Assembly: GCA_958449275.1 (NCBI GenBank)
Contig: CAUDHE010000039.1
Coordinates: 1 to 23,515, forward strand
Source: an uncultured Alistipes sp.
GTDB taxonomy: Bacteria; Bacteroidota; Bacteroidia; Bacteroidales; Rikenellaceae
Direction: 5' to 3'
Length of the DNA stretch: 23,515 bases
Positions 14,849 to 23,218 of this stretch are shown piece by piece; within the stretch, counting starts at the first letter, position 1; each line of letters opens with the position of its first letter. The notes beneath the pieces were generated by a model that saw nothing but the letters and a program-made list of their open reading frames with translations, did no database searches and had not been told where the DNA came from. Position numbers and translations under genes: made by a program.

Positions 14849-17800
14849 ATGACTCTGCGAACATTCATCGACCGCCCGATTCTTTCGGGCGTTCTATCCG
14901 TCCTCGTCGTGCTGCTCGGCGTCATCGGCCTCGTGCAGCTGCCTGTCGAGCAGTTCCCCGAAATCGCGCCGCCCACCGTGCGCGTCTCGGCGACCTACAC
15001 GGGAGCCAATGCCGAGACCGTGCAGCGCGCTGTCGTCGTCCCGTTGGAGGAGGCCATAAACGGTGTGGAGAACATCAACTACATGACTTCATCGGCGACG
15101 AACAACGGTTCGGCGACCGTAACGGTCTATTTCCGCGCCGGCACCGATGCCGATGTCGCGGCGATGAACGTGCAGAACCGCATCGCGCAGGCGCAGGGTC
15201 TCCTGCCCGCCGAGGCGATTCGTTCCGGTATCTCGGTGCGCAAAAGCCAGAACAGCACGGCGAAGATCGTCGCCCTGTACAGTCCCGACGACCGCTACGA
15301 CCAGAAATTCCTTTACAACTACTTTAAAATCCATATCGAACCGCAGCTGGCGCGCATTCCGGGTGTCGGCGACATCACCGTCTTCGGGTCGGACTACTCG
15401 TTGCGCATCTGGCTCAAGCCCGACCGCATGGCCGCCTACGGTTTGGTGCCGGCCGACGTCGTCGCCGTGCTGGACGAACAGAACCTCGAAGCACCGACCG
15501 GCACGCTGGGTGCCGATGCCGACAACGCGTTCCAATATGTGTTGAAATACCGCGGCCGCTACGAAAGCGAGGAGGAGTTCGGCGACCTCGTGCTTCGCTC
15601 AACGCCCGACGGCGGCATGCTGCGCCTGCGCGACGTGGCCGACATCGAACTCGGTTCGCTGAGCTATGCCGTGCGCAACGAATTGTCGGGGCATCCCGGT
15701 GCGAACTGCATGATCGCGCAGGCCCCCGGCTCGAATGCCGACGAGGTCGTGAAGGCGATCGACGCCGTGATCCGCGAAGCCGCCGAAGAACTGCCCGCGG
15801 GCATGGAGCTGGTCGACCTGATGAGCATCAAGAGTTTTCTCGATGCCTCGATCCGGAATGTCCTCGAAACGCTCGTCGAGGCGATTCTCTTAGTCGTGCT
15901 GGTGGTGTGGCTCTTCCTGCAAAACCTGCGGGCAACCGTCATCCCCGCCGCGGCTATCGTCGTGTCGCTCGTCGGGACATTCGCCTTCCTCTATTTTGCG
16001 GGATTTTCCATAAACATGCTAACCCTTTTCGCATTGGTGCTGGTCATAGGGACAGTCGTGGACGATGCGATTGTTGTGGTCGAAGCCGTGCAAGCCCGAT
16101 TCGATGCGGGGTGCACCTCGTCCCGCACGGCGGCAGTCGATGCCATGCAGGGCATCGGGCACGCGCTGGTTACTACCTCGTTGGTCTTCATGGCGGTATT
16201 CGTGCCGGTCTGCTTCATCGGCGGAGCGACGGGGACATTCTACACGCAGTTCGGCGCCACGATGGCCGCGGCGGTCTGTATCTCTACGTTCAATGCCCTA
16301 ACCTTGAGCCCGGCGCTTTGCGCCCTTGTAATGAGACCGAACGGCGAGGGTTTCTCCGTCCGGTTCCGTGCGGCATTCGACACAGCTTTCGGATGCCTCG
16401 TCGGCAAATATCGGAGTGTCCTAATTTTTTTCTTCCGCCGCCGCTGGCTGGTGGGCGTGTCGCTCCCGGTAGCTGTCATCGGGTTCTTCTGCCTGCTTTC
16501 GACGACCAAAACGGGATTGGTGCCCGACGAGGATACCGGTACGGTCGTCGTCGACGTGCAGGCCGCACCCGGAACGAGCCTGGCCGAGACGGAACGGATT
16601 TTGGCCGGTATCGAGCGGCGCATCGCCGATATTCCGCAGTTTCAAATCTATTCCAAATCCATCGGTATGGGGATGCTGGCAGGGCAGGGTGCTTCGAACG
16701 GCACGTTCATCATCCGGCTCAAGCCTTGGGCAGAACGCACCGGACGCAAAGACGACAACAAATCCGTTATCGCCGAAATCTACCGCCGCTTGTCCGACGT
16801 GCATAACGCCCGCATCATGGTCTTCGCGCAACCCATTATCGCCGGTTACGGCGTAACGAACGGTTTCGAGGTGCACGTGCAGAGCCGTCGCAGCGGCTCG
16901 GTCGAGGAGTTGCAGCGGTATGCGCAGACCTTTATCGCAGCACTGAACGAACGGCCCGAAATCGCACGGGCACAGACCTCGTTCGACACCCGCTATCCGC
17001 AATACCGCATTGAGGTGGATGCCGCGCTCTGCAAGCGTCACGGCATCTCGCCCGCGGAGGTGCTCGACGCCGTCGGAGGTTATATCGGAGGCTCTTATTC
17101 GTCGAATATCAATCGCTTCTCGAAACTCTACCGGGTGATGTTGCAGGCTGCGCCCGAGTATCGCCTCGATACCCGTTCGTTCGACCGCATTTATGTCCGC
17201 ACACCGTCGGGCGAGATGTCGCCGGTCAGCCGGTATATCACTTTGACACGTGTTTACGGAGCCGAGGCACTATCGCGCTTCAACCTTTTTCCGTCGATCG
17301 CCGTAAACGGTGCACCCGCTGCCGGATACAGCTCCGGGCAGGCGATTGCGGCCATCCGCGAGGCCGTTGCCGAAACGTTTCCGGCGGGCTATGGTTACGA
17401 GTTCGGAGCGATGTCGCGCGAGGAAGCGTCGGCCGGCAATACGTCGGTTGGGGCATTCGGCATCTGCATCGTATTTATCTATCTGATTCTGTGCGCGCTG
17501 TACGAAAGTTTGCTGATCCCTTTCGCCGTCATTCTCGCCGTACCGTTCGGATTGGCCGGCAGCATCCTGTTCGCACGTATGTTCGGCATCGAGAACAATA
17601 TCTACATGCAGACGGGCATCATCATGCTCATCGGACTGCTCGCCAAAACGGCCATTCTGCTGACGGAGTACGCCTCGGAGCGCCGCCGAGCCGGAGCAGG
17701 CATTGTTTCAGCCGCATTGTCGGCTGCCGAAGCCCGCCTGCGTCCCATTCTGATGACCTCGCTGACGATGATTTTCGGATTGCTCCCGATGATTTTCTCT

Positions 17801-17965
17801 TCGGGCGTCGGTTCCAACGGTTCCCGTTCGCTGGCCGTCGGCACAATCGGCGGAATGATAGTCGGAACGTTCGCGCTGCTTCTCGTCGTGCCCATAGTGT
17901 TCGCCGTGTTTCAACGGTTGGAAGAGATGCTTCATAAAGAAAAGGTGTACGAACGACACAGATGA
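14849..17965 (+). CDS. RND-family efflux permease (HAE1/AcrB type)
   Basis: A 1038-residue inner-membrane proton-drug antiporter of the usual AcrB length. The N-terminus FIDRPILSGVLSVLVVLLGV is the typical first transmembrane helix. Proton-relay residues are present: the Asp405-Asp406 pair in TM4 (GTVVDDAIVVVEA) and Lys933 in TM10 (GLLAKTAILLTEY). Both large periplasmic loops and two sets of membrane helices are complete. Normally it works in a trimer with a periplasmic adaptor and an outer-membrane channel, but neither gene is in this element, so it must borrow partners from the host. Control by the adjacent LytS/LytTR pair is inferred. The gene is GC-rich like the two-component genes. Confidence 0.95.
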   Translation: MTLRTFIDRPILSGVLSVLVVLLGVIGLVQLPVEQFPEIAPPTVRVSATYTGANAETVQRAVVVPLEEAINGVENINYMTSSATNNGSATVTVYFRAGTDADVAAMNVQNRIAQAQGLLPAEAIRSGISVRKSQNSTAKIVALYSPDDRYDQKFLYNYFKIHIEPQLARIPGVGDITVFGSDYSLRIWLKPDRMAAYGLVPADVVAVLDEQNLEAPTGTLGADADNAFQYVLKYRGRYESEEEFGDLVLRSTPDGGMLRLRDVADIELGSLSYAVRNELSGHPGANCMIAQAPGSNADEVVKAIDAVIREAAEELPAGMELVDLMSIKSFLDASIRNVLETLVEAILLVVLVVWLFLQNLRATVIPAAAIVVSLVGTFAFLYFAGFSINMLTLFALVLVIGTVVDDAIVVVEAVQARFDAGCTSSRTAAVDAMQGIGHALVTTSLVFMAVFVPVCFIGGATGTFYTQFGATMAAAVCISTFNALTLSPALCALVMRPNGEGFSVRFRAAFDTAFGCLVGKYRSVLIFFFRRRWLVGVSLPVAVIGFFCLLSTTKTGLVPDEDTGTVVVDVQAAPGTSLAETERILAGIERRIADIPQFQIYSKSIGMGMLAGQGASNGTFIIRLKPWAERTGRKDDNKSVIAEIYRRLSDVHNARIMVFAQPIIAGYGVTNGFEVHVQSRRSGSVEELQRYAQTFIAALNERPEIARAQTSFDTRYPQYRIEVDAALCKRHGISPAEVLDAVGGYIGGSYSSNINRFSKLYRVMLQAAPEYRLDTRSFDRIYVRTPSGEMSPVSRYITLTRVYGAEALSRFNLFPSIAVNGAPAAGYSSGQAIAAIREAVAETFPAGYGYEFGAMSREEASAGNTSVGAFGICIVFIYLILCALYESLLIPFAVILAVPFGLAGSILFARMFGIENNIYMQTGIIMLIGLLAKTAILLTEYASERRRAGAGIVSAALSAAEARLRPILMTSLTMIFGLLPMIFSSGVGSNGSRSLAVGTIGGMIVGTFALLLVVPIVFAVFQRLEEMLHKEKVYERHR

Positions 17966-17977
17966 CGTTTGAATAAC

Positions 17978-18009
17978 CGTGGAGACTATTGTCTGTCCCA
18001 CGCTTTTTG
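17978..18009 (+). terminator. Probable terminator after the RND gene
   Basis: CGTGG (17978-17982) and CCACG (17998-18002) can pair, followed by CTTTTTG. The stem is short with a 15-base loop, so this is tentative. The remaining 17966-18212 sequence shows no gene. Confidence 0.4.
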
Positions 18010-18212
18010 TTTAGTTCGATGCCAATCGGTATCATTTCGATACCACAAGCTATCAGCATCTCCCAGATCAATAGAACCTTGCAGAATCCGATTTACCTTG
18101 CACTCGAAATCCAATTTAATCGAGTATGAAACGAGTAGCGAATCGGATTCGGGACACATGAAGGCAGTTTCAGTCTACCGGAATCGAATTTATAAACTGA
18201 AAAATTACGACG

Positions 18213-18491
18213 ATGAATAACCTTTTAATCGAAGAGCGCGCTTGGGTAAATCTGCATGCCTACGCCTGCCGACTGACCGACACGATACGACGGCTCGACC
18301 GTCATTTCAATCCCGCCGCCGAAAGCGGCTGAATAGACAACACGGAAGTTTGCCGTCTATTGCACATCTCCAAACGGACGCTACAATACTTGCGTGCCAG
18401 CGGAAAACTGCCGTACTCGACGCTCGGCAACAAATGTTATTACAAACCCGAAGATGTCAAGGCATTGCTCGACAAGAGCCTGACGACCTAA
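18213..18491 (+). pseudogene. Helix-turn-helix (HTH_17/MerR-like) protein with a nonsense codon
   Basis: ATG at 18213 opens MNNLLIEERAWVNLHAYA and reads to a TGA at 18330-18332 (codon 40). The same frame then gives IDNTEVCRLLHISKRTLQ and YLRASGKLPYSTLGNKCYY up to TAA at 18489-18491. The total is 92 codons, the size of Bacteroidales excisionase-like HTH_17 proteins, where Trp often sits at the stop position (SGW-IDN). A TGG to TGA change is therefore the simplest explanation. These proteins bind DNA and often act as directionality factors or regulators in mobile elements. A second, intact HTH gene follows 12 bases downstream. Confidence 0.75.
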
Positions 18492-18503
18492 TGCAAATAA
18501 ACG

Positions 18504-18830
18504 ATGAACAGGAGTATAACAATTAACGAGGAATGTATCATTACGCGTGATACACCCGAATACAAAGCGTTGGCTGAATCTATGCGCTACGCAGTACAAA
18601 CAGCCGATAGATTGATTGCAGAAATCGAACCGTCCCTATTGGGGGAACGCTATCTGACGACTGAGCAGGTAATGACCCATTTCCACATTTCCCGCCGCGC
18701 CTTGCAAAACTATCGGGACAAAGGAATCATCCCCTATACTTCCATTGGCGGAACGCTCCTCTATCCCGAATCCAAAATCAACGAGGTGCTGGAGCGGAAT
18801 TATTACAAACCGGTGGAATATATGAAATAA
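18504..18830 (+). CDS. Helix-turn-helix protein (HTH_17, excisionase/regulator-like)
   Basis: A 108-residue intact protein. An N-terminal helical segment (about 15-45) precedes the winged HTH, ERYLTTEQVMTHFHISRRAL and NYRDKGIIPYTSIGGTLLYP (48-88). The layout parallels the broken HTH gene just upstream, and tandem pairs of such genes are common in Bacteroidales integrative elements. A role as excision factor or regulator of the island is likely but not shown. It ends 28 bases before the convergent end of the CBASS operon, with no obvious strong terminator between. Confidence 0.8.
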   Translation: MNRSITINEECIITRDTPEYKALAESMRYAVQTADRLIAEIEPSLLGERYLTTEQVMTHFHISRRALQNYRDKGIIPYTSIGGTLLYPESKINEVLERNYYKPVEYMK

Positions 18831-18858
18831 TGAAAGAGTGGTCAATTACGGCCATTCT

Positions 18859-19281
18859 TTAATGTACAATACCTCCCCCGTGCCACATTCCTGTAATTAC
18901 CCAATATTCATAATGAAGTAACCATTCGGATATCCATGGTAAAATAGTATCTGCAATCATCTTATCGGGAGTCCATTCCCGCTCTGCCCCATAATATAAA
19001 CACAACTGTTGTTTTTCGTGGTTATATACATGAGGCAACCGAGTTGCTCCATTTGCCAAAGGCAAAGGGTTGGGGCTCAAAACATATACCTTGGGAGAAG
19101 TCCCAATTATATATTCAATCTTTACTTCATAACTGCAACTTAATTCCGAGGGTTGAAATAGAGCCTTCCAAATAAATGTATTACCATAATTTCCTACTGA
19201 GTATGTGGAAGTGGGGAAATAGCGACGTAGCTTTTCGAGTTGAGCACGTAGTGGAATATTTCTATTCCGAATTCTTACCAT
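18859..19281 (-). CDS. CBASS E2-like conjugating enzyme (type II-short)
   Basis: A 140-residue prokaryotic E2-family protein. Recognisable features are LPHVYN (82-87), the catalytic cysteine in QLCLYY (Cys94), and the conserved end ILPWISEWLLHYEYWVITG (113-131) followed by MWHGGGIVH. In type II-short CBASS an E2 without separate E1 or JAB proteins acts on the CD-NTase C-terminus and raises its activity; this is established for related systems. The gene is last in the operon and overlaps the CD-NTase gene by 20 bases. No E1 (ThiF-like) or JAB domain is found nearby. Confidence 0.85.
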   Translation of the reverse strand: MVRIRNRNIPLRAQLEKLRRYFPTSTYSVGNYGNTFIWKALFQPSELSCSYEVKIEYIIGTSPKVYVLSPNPLPLANGATRLPHVYNHEKQQLCLYYGAEREWTPDKMIADTILPWISEWLLHYEYWVITGMWHGGGIVH

Positions 19282-20497
19282 AAAAATGATGTGCTTTAGC
19301 CGTAACAGTACCGACAGAATTAAGTATTCCGGTCCCTGTGGCCATTTTTAGATTCCCTGATTCTCTTGTATCTCTGGATGCATCTGCTAATGAAGCAAAT
19401 ACTTTTTTTACCGTCTGTCCTCCGAATGGTCTATTCATTGCTTGGGCTATTACCGGCAAGCCTCGTTGTTGCAAAATGTGATATGCATCATTTCTTACCG
19501 CATCAAGCCATTTGTAGAAATTAACTTGTCTCCGTGGATGTTCGACCCATTTATCTGCAAAATTTTCTTCCGGATTCACGGGGTTAGCAATTTGTTTAAT
19601 CATTTTTCCCGATTTTTCATCATATACCTCCGTTATATGATCTTTCATATGGGCGATTACTGTTTGTAGTGCTTCTGTGACGGATGCTTCACCTTGGTAT
19701 GCTCGTGCTGCTAATGTTGTTATGATAATTGATATGGGCTTGTCACAATCCCCCTTAAACATAATGTCTCTGTGGCGTTTCAATATTTGTACAACTCGTT
19801 GAAGAGGCAATTTCGTTTTTTGATATGAAGGTACGGATTTTACAGCATCAGAAAACATTGCAAAATTTCGACTCGCGCCTAACGAAGCTCTGCGAAAAAA
19901 CCATTGAGCATATCCAAAAGGATTGCTTTTCATCCAGAAATCGGGATTACGTTCGACTCTATAATTGGGTTCTAAATTATCCGTAATTCTTATTGCGAGT
20001 TTTTCATAATCGGGCATTCCTATCCATGAAGAAGAAAAGGTTTGCTCCATAATGGTGCTATACCCATGACATACAAGACTGGGCAAAATATCCATATGGT
20101 AATTTGCCGTATCCGAATATCTCAAGGTCCAACAACGTCGTCCTTCTTTTTGAAGCATCTCTTTGTAAGTGCCATTATCTCGAAGCCGCATGCCAACTTT
20201 TTGTTTTAAATCAAATTGAGTCCAATTTGGATTTTTCCCGGTTAATTCGCAAACGAGATCAATATCCAAATCATCTTTGTCGTTAACCGGTTTAATCATT
20301 GTTCCTAACATAAAAGAACCTTGAGGCCGGATTTCCGGTCTATAAATCGACAGCGGTGATTCAGGTTTCGATAGCCAATCTCCGACAGCTCGATAACTGC
20401 GTACTGCAGCTTCGAATTGTGTTTCCGTAATATCCAAAGTATCTCCTAAAGATCTGAATATATCGTCAAATTGTGCAGTTTGTCCTTCAGTTAACAT
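19262..20497 (-). CDS. CD-NTase (cGAS/DncV-like nucleotidyltransferase) of CBASS
   Basis: A 411-residue nucleotidyltransferase. The active site is PQGSFMLGTMIKP with Gly60-Ser61, the metal-binding DLDIDL (Asp78, Asp80) and the third carboxylate Asp136 in YHMDILPSL. On phage infection such enzymes make cyclic di- or trinucleotides that activate the SAVED effector. The clade may be CdnD, but the product cannot be told by eye. The C-terminus ends KAHHFYGKNSE, so a Gly lies four residues from the end, of interest because E2 partners act on the CD-NTase tail. It starts 7 bases after the effector frame ends and overlaps the E2 gene. Confidence 0.9.
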   Translation of the reverse strand: MLTEGQTAQFDDIFRSLGDTLDITETQFEAAVRSYRAVGDWLSKPESPLSIYRPEIRPQGSFMLGTMIKPVNDKDDLDIDLVCELTGKNPNWTQFDLKQKVGMRLRDNGTYKEMLQKEGRRCWTLRYSDTANYHMDILPSLVCHGYSTIMEQTFSSSWIGMPDYEKLAIRITDNLEPNYRVERNPDFWMKSNPFGYAQWFFRRASLGASRNFAMFSDAVKSVPSYQKTKLPLQRVVQILKRHRDIMFKGDCDKPISIIITTLAARAYQGEASVTEALQTVIAHMKDHITEVYDEKSGKMIKQIANPVNPEENFADKWVEHPRRQVNFYKWLDAVRNDAYHILQQRGLPVIAQAMNRPFGGQTVKKVFASLADASRDTRESGNLKMATGTGILNSVGTVTAKAHHFYGKNSE

Positions 20498-20504
20498 TTG
20501 TTCA

Positions 20505-21628
20505 TTAGTTTATGGTTATTGTTTTATAGAATCCTCCTTTTACTTTATTCTGATCGTATATTACCATTGGCATATCTGCTTTAGGCATCCACACTCGACC
20601 AAGCTCTATTGCCGCAGTCACAGGCATTGCAGGGAAAATATGCAATTCCTTACAGCCATGATAGGATTTTATTTTGTCGAACAATAGTCGCATAAATCTT
20701 CTGAAAAAGAATAGATCTTGTTCTGACCTTATGCAATCATTATTTGGTTTTTCGATAGATAAATACCATATACTCACCTTATCACTCAAAATATTCGTTA
20801 TCCTATCCGGATTGATTGTTGCACTCAGTCCGATTATCAATACAGGCAACCCATCATAGTTGGATGGGGGGGAGATAATTTCAAATTCAAAGGTTCCTCA
20901 TCATTCAGCCATTTCCAAGTATCTGGTTCTCGATGTTTCTGAAATACTTTCACAGAATGGAGGTCGTTTATAAGGGTTCCAAGCTTTATCAATAATGGTT
21001 GGGGAGCCAAAGCAAATATTGAATAATGTAGATACTCTCCAGCCCTTATTGGTGTTACTATTTGTTGCTCAATATGCCGACATAGGTTCCTAACCTCCTG
21101 ATGCCAGAATTCCTCTTCGTTATCGGTAAATAAAGAATTGGTCAGCCCGATTTCAATAGCCCGATCCATTGCCGGATAATAATCGGGAGATATAGCATTG
21201 CATGCAGCATGGTACGAAAGAGGAGATGCATGCTCTCCTATATTAGCACCATATAATACAATCTGCGTACTTTTATTTGGGGCAATAGCTGTCTGGCTTG
21301 CGATTCTTTCTTCATGTTTCTTTTTCATCTCTAATAATCTATACTCTGGATGGCCTTCCACGTCTTCTTTGTCTATTAAACGATGGTGCTTATCGCATAA
21401 CAGCATAAGATTAGATATATTATTTGCAAGCAGAGAGGATCGTTCTGTATCTCCACGAGGTCCATCAGGACTGTCCGCGACAATATGAGCGATATAAGCC
21501 GTATTGTAACGCTTTTTAGTTAAAATATCTGTATAAAGAACTTCATTACAACCATCGTATTCACATCGTCCCCCAGATATAGCCCACAAGAGATTTTGGT
21601 TCATTGAAGAAATTTTTGTTTTACTCAT
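20505..21628 (-). pseudogene. cap5: Cap5-type HNH-SAVED CBASS effector, out of frame at a C7 tract
   Basis: The first frame starts at 21628 (MSKTKISSMNQNLLW; AAGGA lies just upstream) and carries an HNH domain: Cys22, Cys27, AHIVADSPDGPRG with His48, and NLMLLCDKHHRLID. The SAVED sensor follows. The frame runs out at 20837 just after a C7 run (G7 on the plus strand, 20866-20872). The rest of SAVED is in the next frame (PSNYDGLPVLIIGLSATINP ... ELHIFPAMPVTAAIELGRVW) to 20505. One extra C restores SPPPSNYDGLPV and a protein of about 374 residues, normal for Cap5, which degrades dsDNA when its SAVED domain binds the cyclic nucleotide. Mutation, phase variation or a sequencing error are all possible. 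It is first in the operon. Confidence 0.85.
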
Positions 21629-21644
21629 AACAGTCCTTTTATTC

Positions 21645-22268
21645 ATGATTTCTTTGGATGATAAAATATCACATATAGATTCCCTCACCGATGAAGAGTT
21701 ATTGTCTCTTGTTGCGCAAAGGGATTGGGATTGTGAAAAGGCGAAAGCTGCTTTCGATGTATTTTATAAAAGATACTCGACTTTGTTGTGGACAGTGTGT
21801 CGCAATGTCTGTCCTAATTTACATATTGCCGATGAGATATTTTCCCAAACAATGACCGCGATATTTGAGTATCCAACTTATGATTCTTCAAAAGGGAAAA
21901 TAACGACATGGATGTCCAAAATAGCTAATAGGAAAGCATGCGACATATGTAAAAGTTGGAAGACTGACGAATTATACATAGAAGAAATTGGCCCAACAAA
22001 TGCTTATGAAAAAGAGGATGTGGGTGTATCGCCTTGTCTTGAAAGACAGATTTTAGACCAAGCTCTTAAATCTTTATCCGAATCAGAAAAAGATATTTTA
22101 ATGACTTATTTTAGATATCAAGATGGACGCAAGCATTTGCCTAAAGATGTATTACAAGACCTTTGTGACTATCATCATAAAACGGCTGACAATATTCGAC
22201 AAATTAAAAAGCGAGCTTTGAGTAAGGTAGAAGAGTATATTCGTAAAAATTCCGATTTATTATCTTAA
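21645..22268 (+). CDS. ECF-like sigma-70 family RNA polymerase sigma factor
   Basis: A 207-residue two-domain sigma factor. Sigma-2 spans about 30-105 (AFDVFYKRYSTLLWTVCRNV, ADEIFSQTMTAIFEY, ITTWMSKIANRKACDICKSW). Sigma-4 covers about 140-200 (ALKSLSESEKDILMTYFRYQ, then HHKTADNIRQIKKRALSKVE). It is slightly longer than usual ECF factors, with an acidic inter-domain linker. It diverges from the Cap5 gene with start codons only 16 bases apart, so each promoter must lie in or beyond the other's 5' end. The 255-aa gene follows 10 bases later. It probably directs transcription of the module or itself; the target is unknown. Confidence 0.88.
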   Translation: MISLDDKISHIDSLTDEELLSLVAQRDWDCEKAKAAFDVFYKRYSTLLWTVCRNVCPNLHIADEIFSQTMTAIFEYPTYDSSKGKITTWMSKIANRKACDICKSWKTDELYIEEIGPTNAYEKEDVGVSPCLERQILDQALKSLSESEKDILMTYFRYQDGRKHLPKDVLQDLCDYHHKTADNIRQIKKRALSKVEEYIRKNSDLLS

Positions 22269-22278
22269 AAACACTCTC

Positions 22279-23046
22279 ATGAAAAAACAGATTAGCAATA
22301 TTGATTTCGAGCTGTTTTTGGATAATGCATTGAGGTCCAATGGATTTTTATTCCCCGAAACAGATGAACAGATGATTGCATTTGAAAAACAAGTGAAATT
22401 GGAAGAATTGCCGAAAAGATTTCAAACGTCATCATTTGTATTTGAGCGAAAGGCTCTAATAACACACACACGACAATGTTCGGATGTAGAATGCTCCATT
22501 ATTGCAGGGCATATAATTAATCAATGCAACACCGATGATTTTGGCCGTGTTAAATTTCAAAAACTATTATATCTGGTAGAACATATTTTTCAATTAGATT
22601 TCAATTCCAACTACCAAAGAAAGGCCGCAGGGCCACACGATAAATCTCTTCTTTGTAGAATAGAAACAAAACTACAACAATATAATTTCTATCAGATACC
22701 ACAAGACAAGCGAGATAATAAGCGGTATTATATTCCATTGTCTTCGGCTATAGAATTGAGTGATCTTTTTGCAGAGCATTTCAGTAGTGAAAAAGATGCG
22801 ATTGATCTGTTTCTATTGCAATTCAAAAGAGCGACATGGGAGCAGTGTGAAATTATAGCAACATTATATGCGGTATGGAATAACCGCATTCTGAAAAAGC
22901 AGGTTGTTTCAGATACATTATTAAAACAAGATTTTCTGGATTGGGATCCAAACAAAGCTAAATATAAGCACAGAATAGATGCTGCTTTGACATGGATGAA
23001 AGATAAAAATATTATTCCTAAAGGTTGGGGTAAAATTATCGAATAG
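22279..23046 (+). CDS. Unknown protein with a Panacea-like KLLY region, possible sigma partner
   Basis: A 255-residue soluble protein. FGRVKFQKLLYLVEHIFQL (88-106) followed by YQRKAAGPHDKSLLCRIE (112-129) resembles the K-x-QKLLY ... GP core of SocA/Panacea-type domains, and a similar segment I recall at the C-terminus of some type I restriction specificity subunits. The N-terminus has an acidic FLFPETDEQMIAFEK segment (23-37), a pattern I associate loosely with proteins downstream of sigma factors in Bacteroidales islands. Placement 10 bases after the sigma gene suggests an anti-sigma, antitoxin-like or sensor role, which is inference. No catalytic motif is visible. Confidence 0.6.
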   Translation: MKKQISNIDFELFLDNALRSNGFLFPETDEQMIAFEKQVKLEELPKRFQTSSFVFERKALITHTRQCSDVECSIIAGHIINQCNTDDFGRVKFQKLLYLVEHIFQLDFNSNYQRKAAGPHDKSLLCRIETKLQQYNFYQIPQDKRDNKRYYIPLSSAIELSDLFAEHFSSEKDAIDLFLLQFKRATWEQCEIIATLYAVWNNRILKKQVVSDTLLKQDFLDWDPNKAKYKHRIDAALTWMKDKNIIPKGWGKIIE

Positions 23047-23056
23047 GGTCATAATT

Positions 23057-23089
23057 TCTTTGATAGAAAAACATTTTTCGTATATTTGC
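23057..23089 (+). promoter_or_regulatory. Strong Bacteroidales promoter pointing out of element B
   Basis: TTTG (23060-23063 region, in TTCTTTGATAG) and TATATTTG (23081-23088) match the -33 TTTG / -7 TAnnTTTG pattern with roughly 19-20 bp spacing. Transcription would start near 23096 and run through the right attachment site to the terminator at 23239, giving a transcript of about 170 nt without an ORF. GTATATTTGC (23080-23089) also fits the CTnDOT-type core GTAnnTTTGC. Confidence 0.65.
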
Positions 23090-23145
23090 AATGTATTGAA
23101 AAGCCGATACAACGGCAAGCAATCCGACGTTCTTCGCGCATAGCC

Positions 23146-23158
23146 AAAGTGTGGTACA
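23146..23158. repeat. Subterminal inverted repeat, right copy
   Basis: AAAGTGTGGTACA is the exact reverse complement of TGTACCACACTTT at 10713-10725 near the left end of element B. It lies 61 bases inside the right attachment core, against about 180 for the left copy. Confidence 0.6.
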
Positions 23159-23218
23159 GCGGAATGGTTCTTTTGCAATACGATTGATATACAGCGACTT
23201 CAAAATGTGGATGCGGCA

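Noticed and set aside
15907..16806. Plus-strand frame inside the RND gene
   Set aside because: Arg/His-rich out-of-frame reading of a complete RND permease.
17969..18220. 83-codon plus-strand frame before the HTH genes
   Set aside because: Non-ATG start, no recognisable sequence, overlaps a terminator-like hairpin and the real HTH start.
18242..18526. 94-codon frame overlapping the broken HTH gene
   Set aside because: Out-of-frame reading; the conserved HTH residues are in the frame of 18213.
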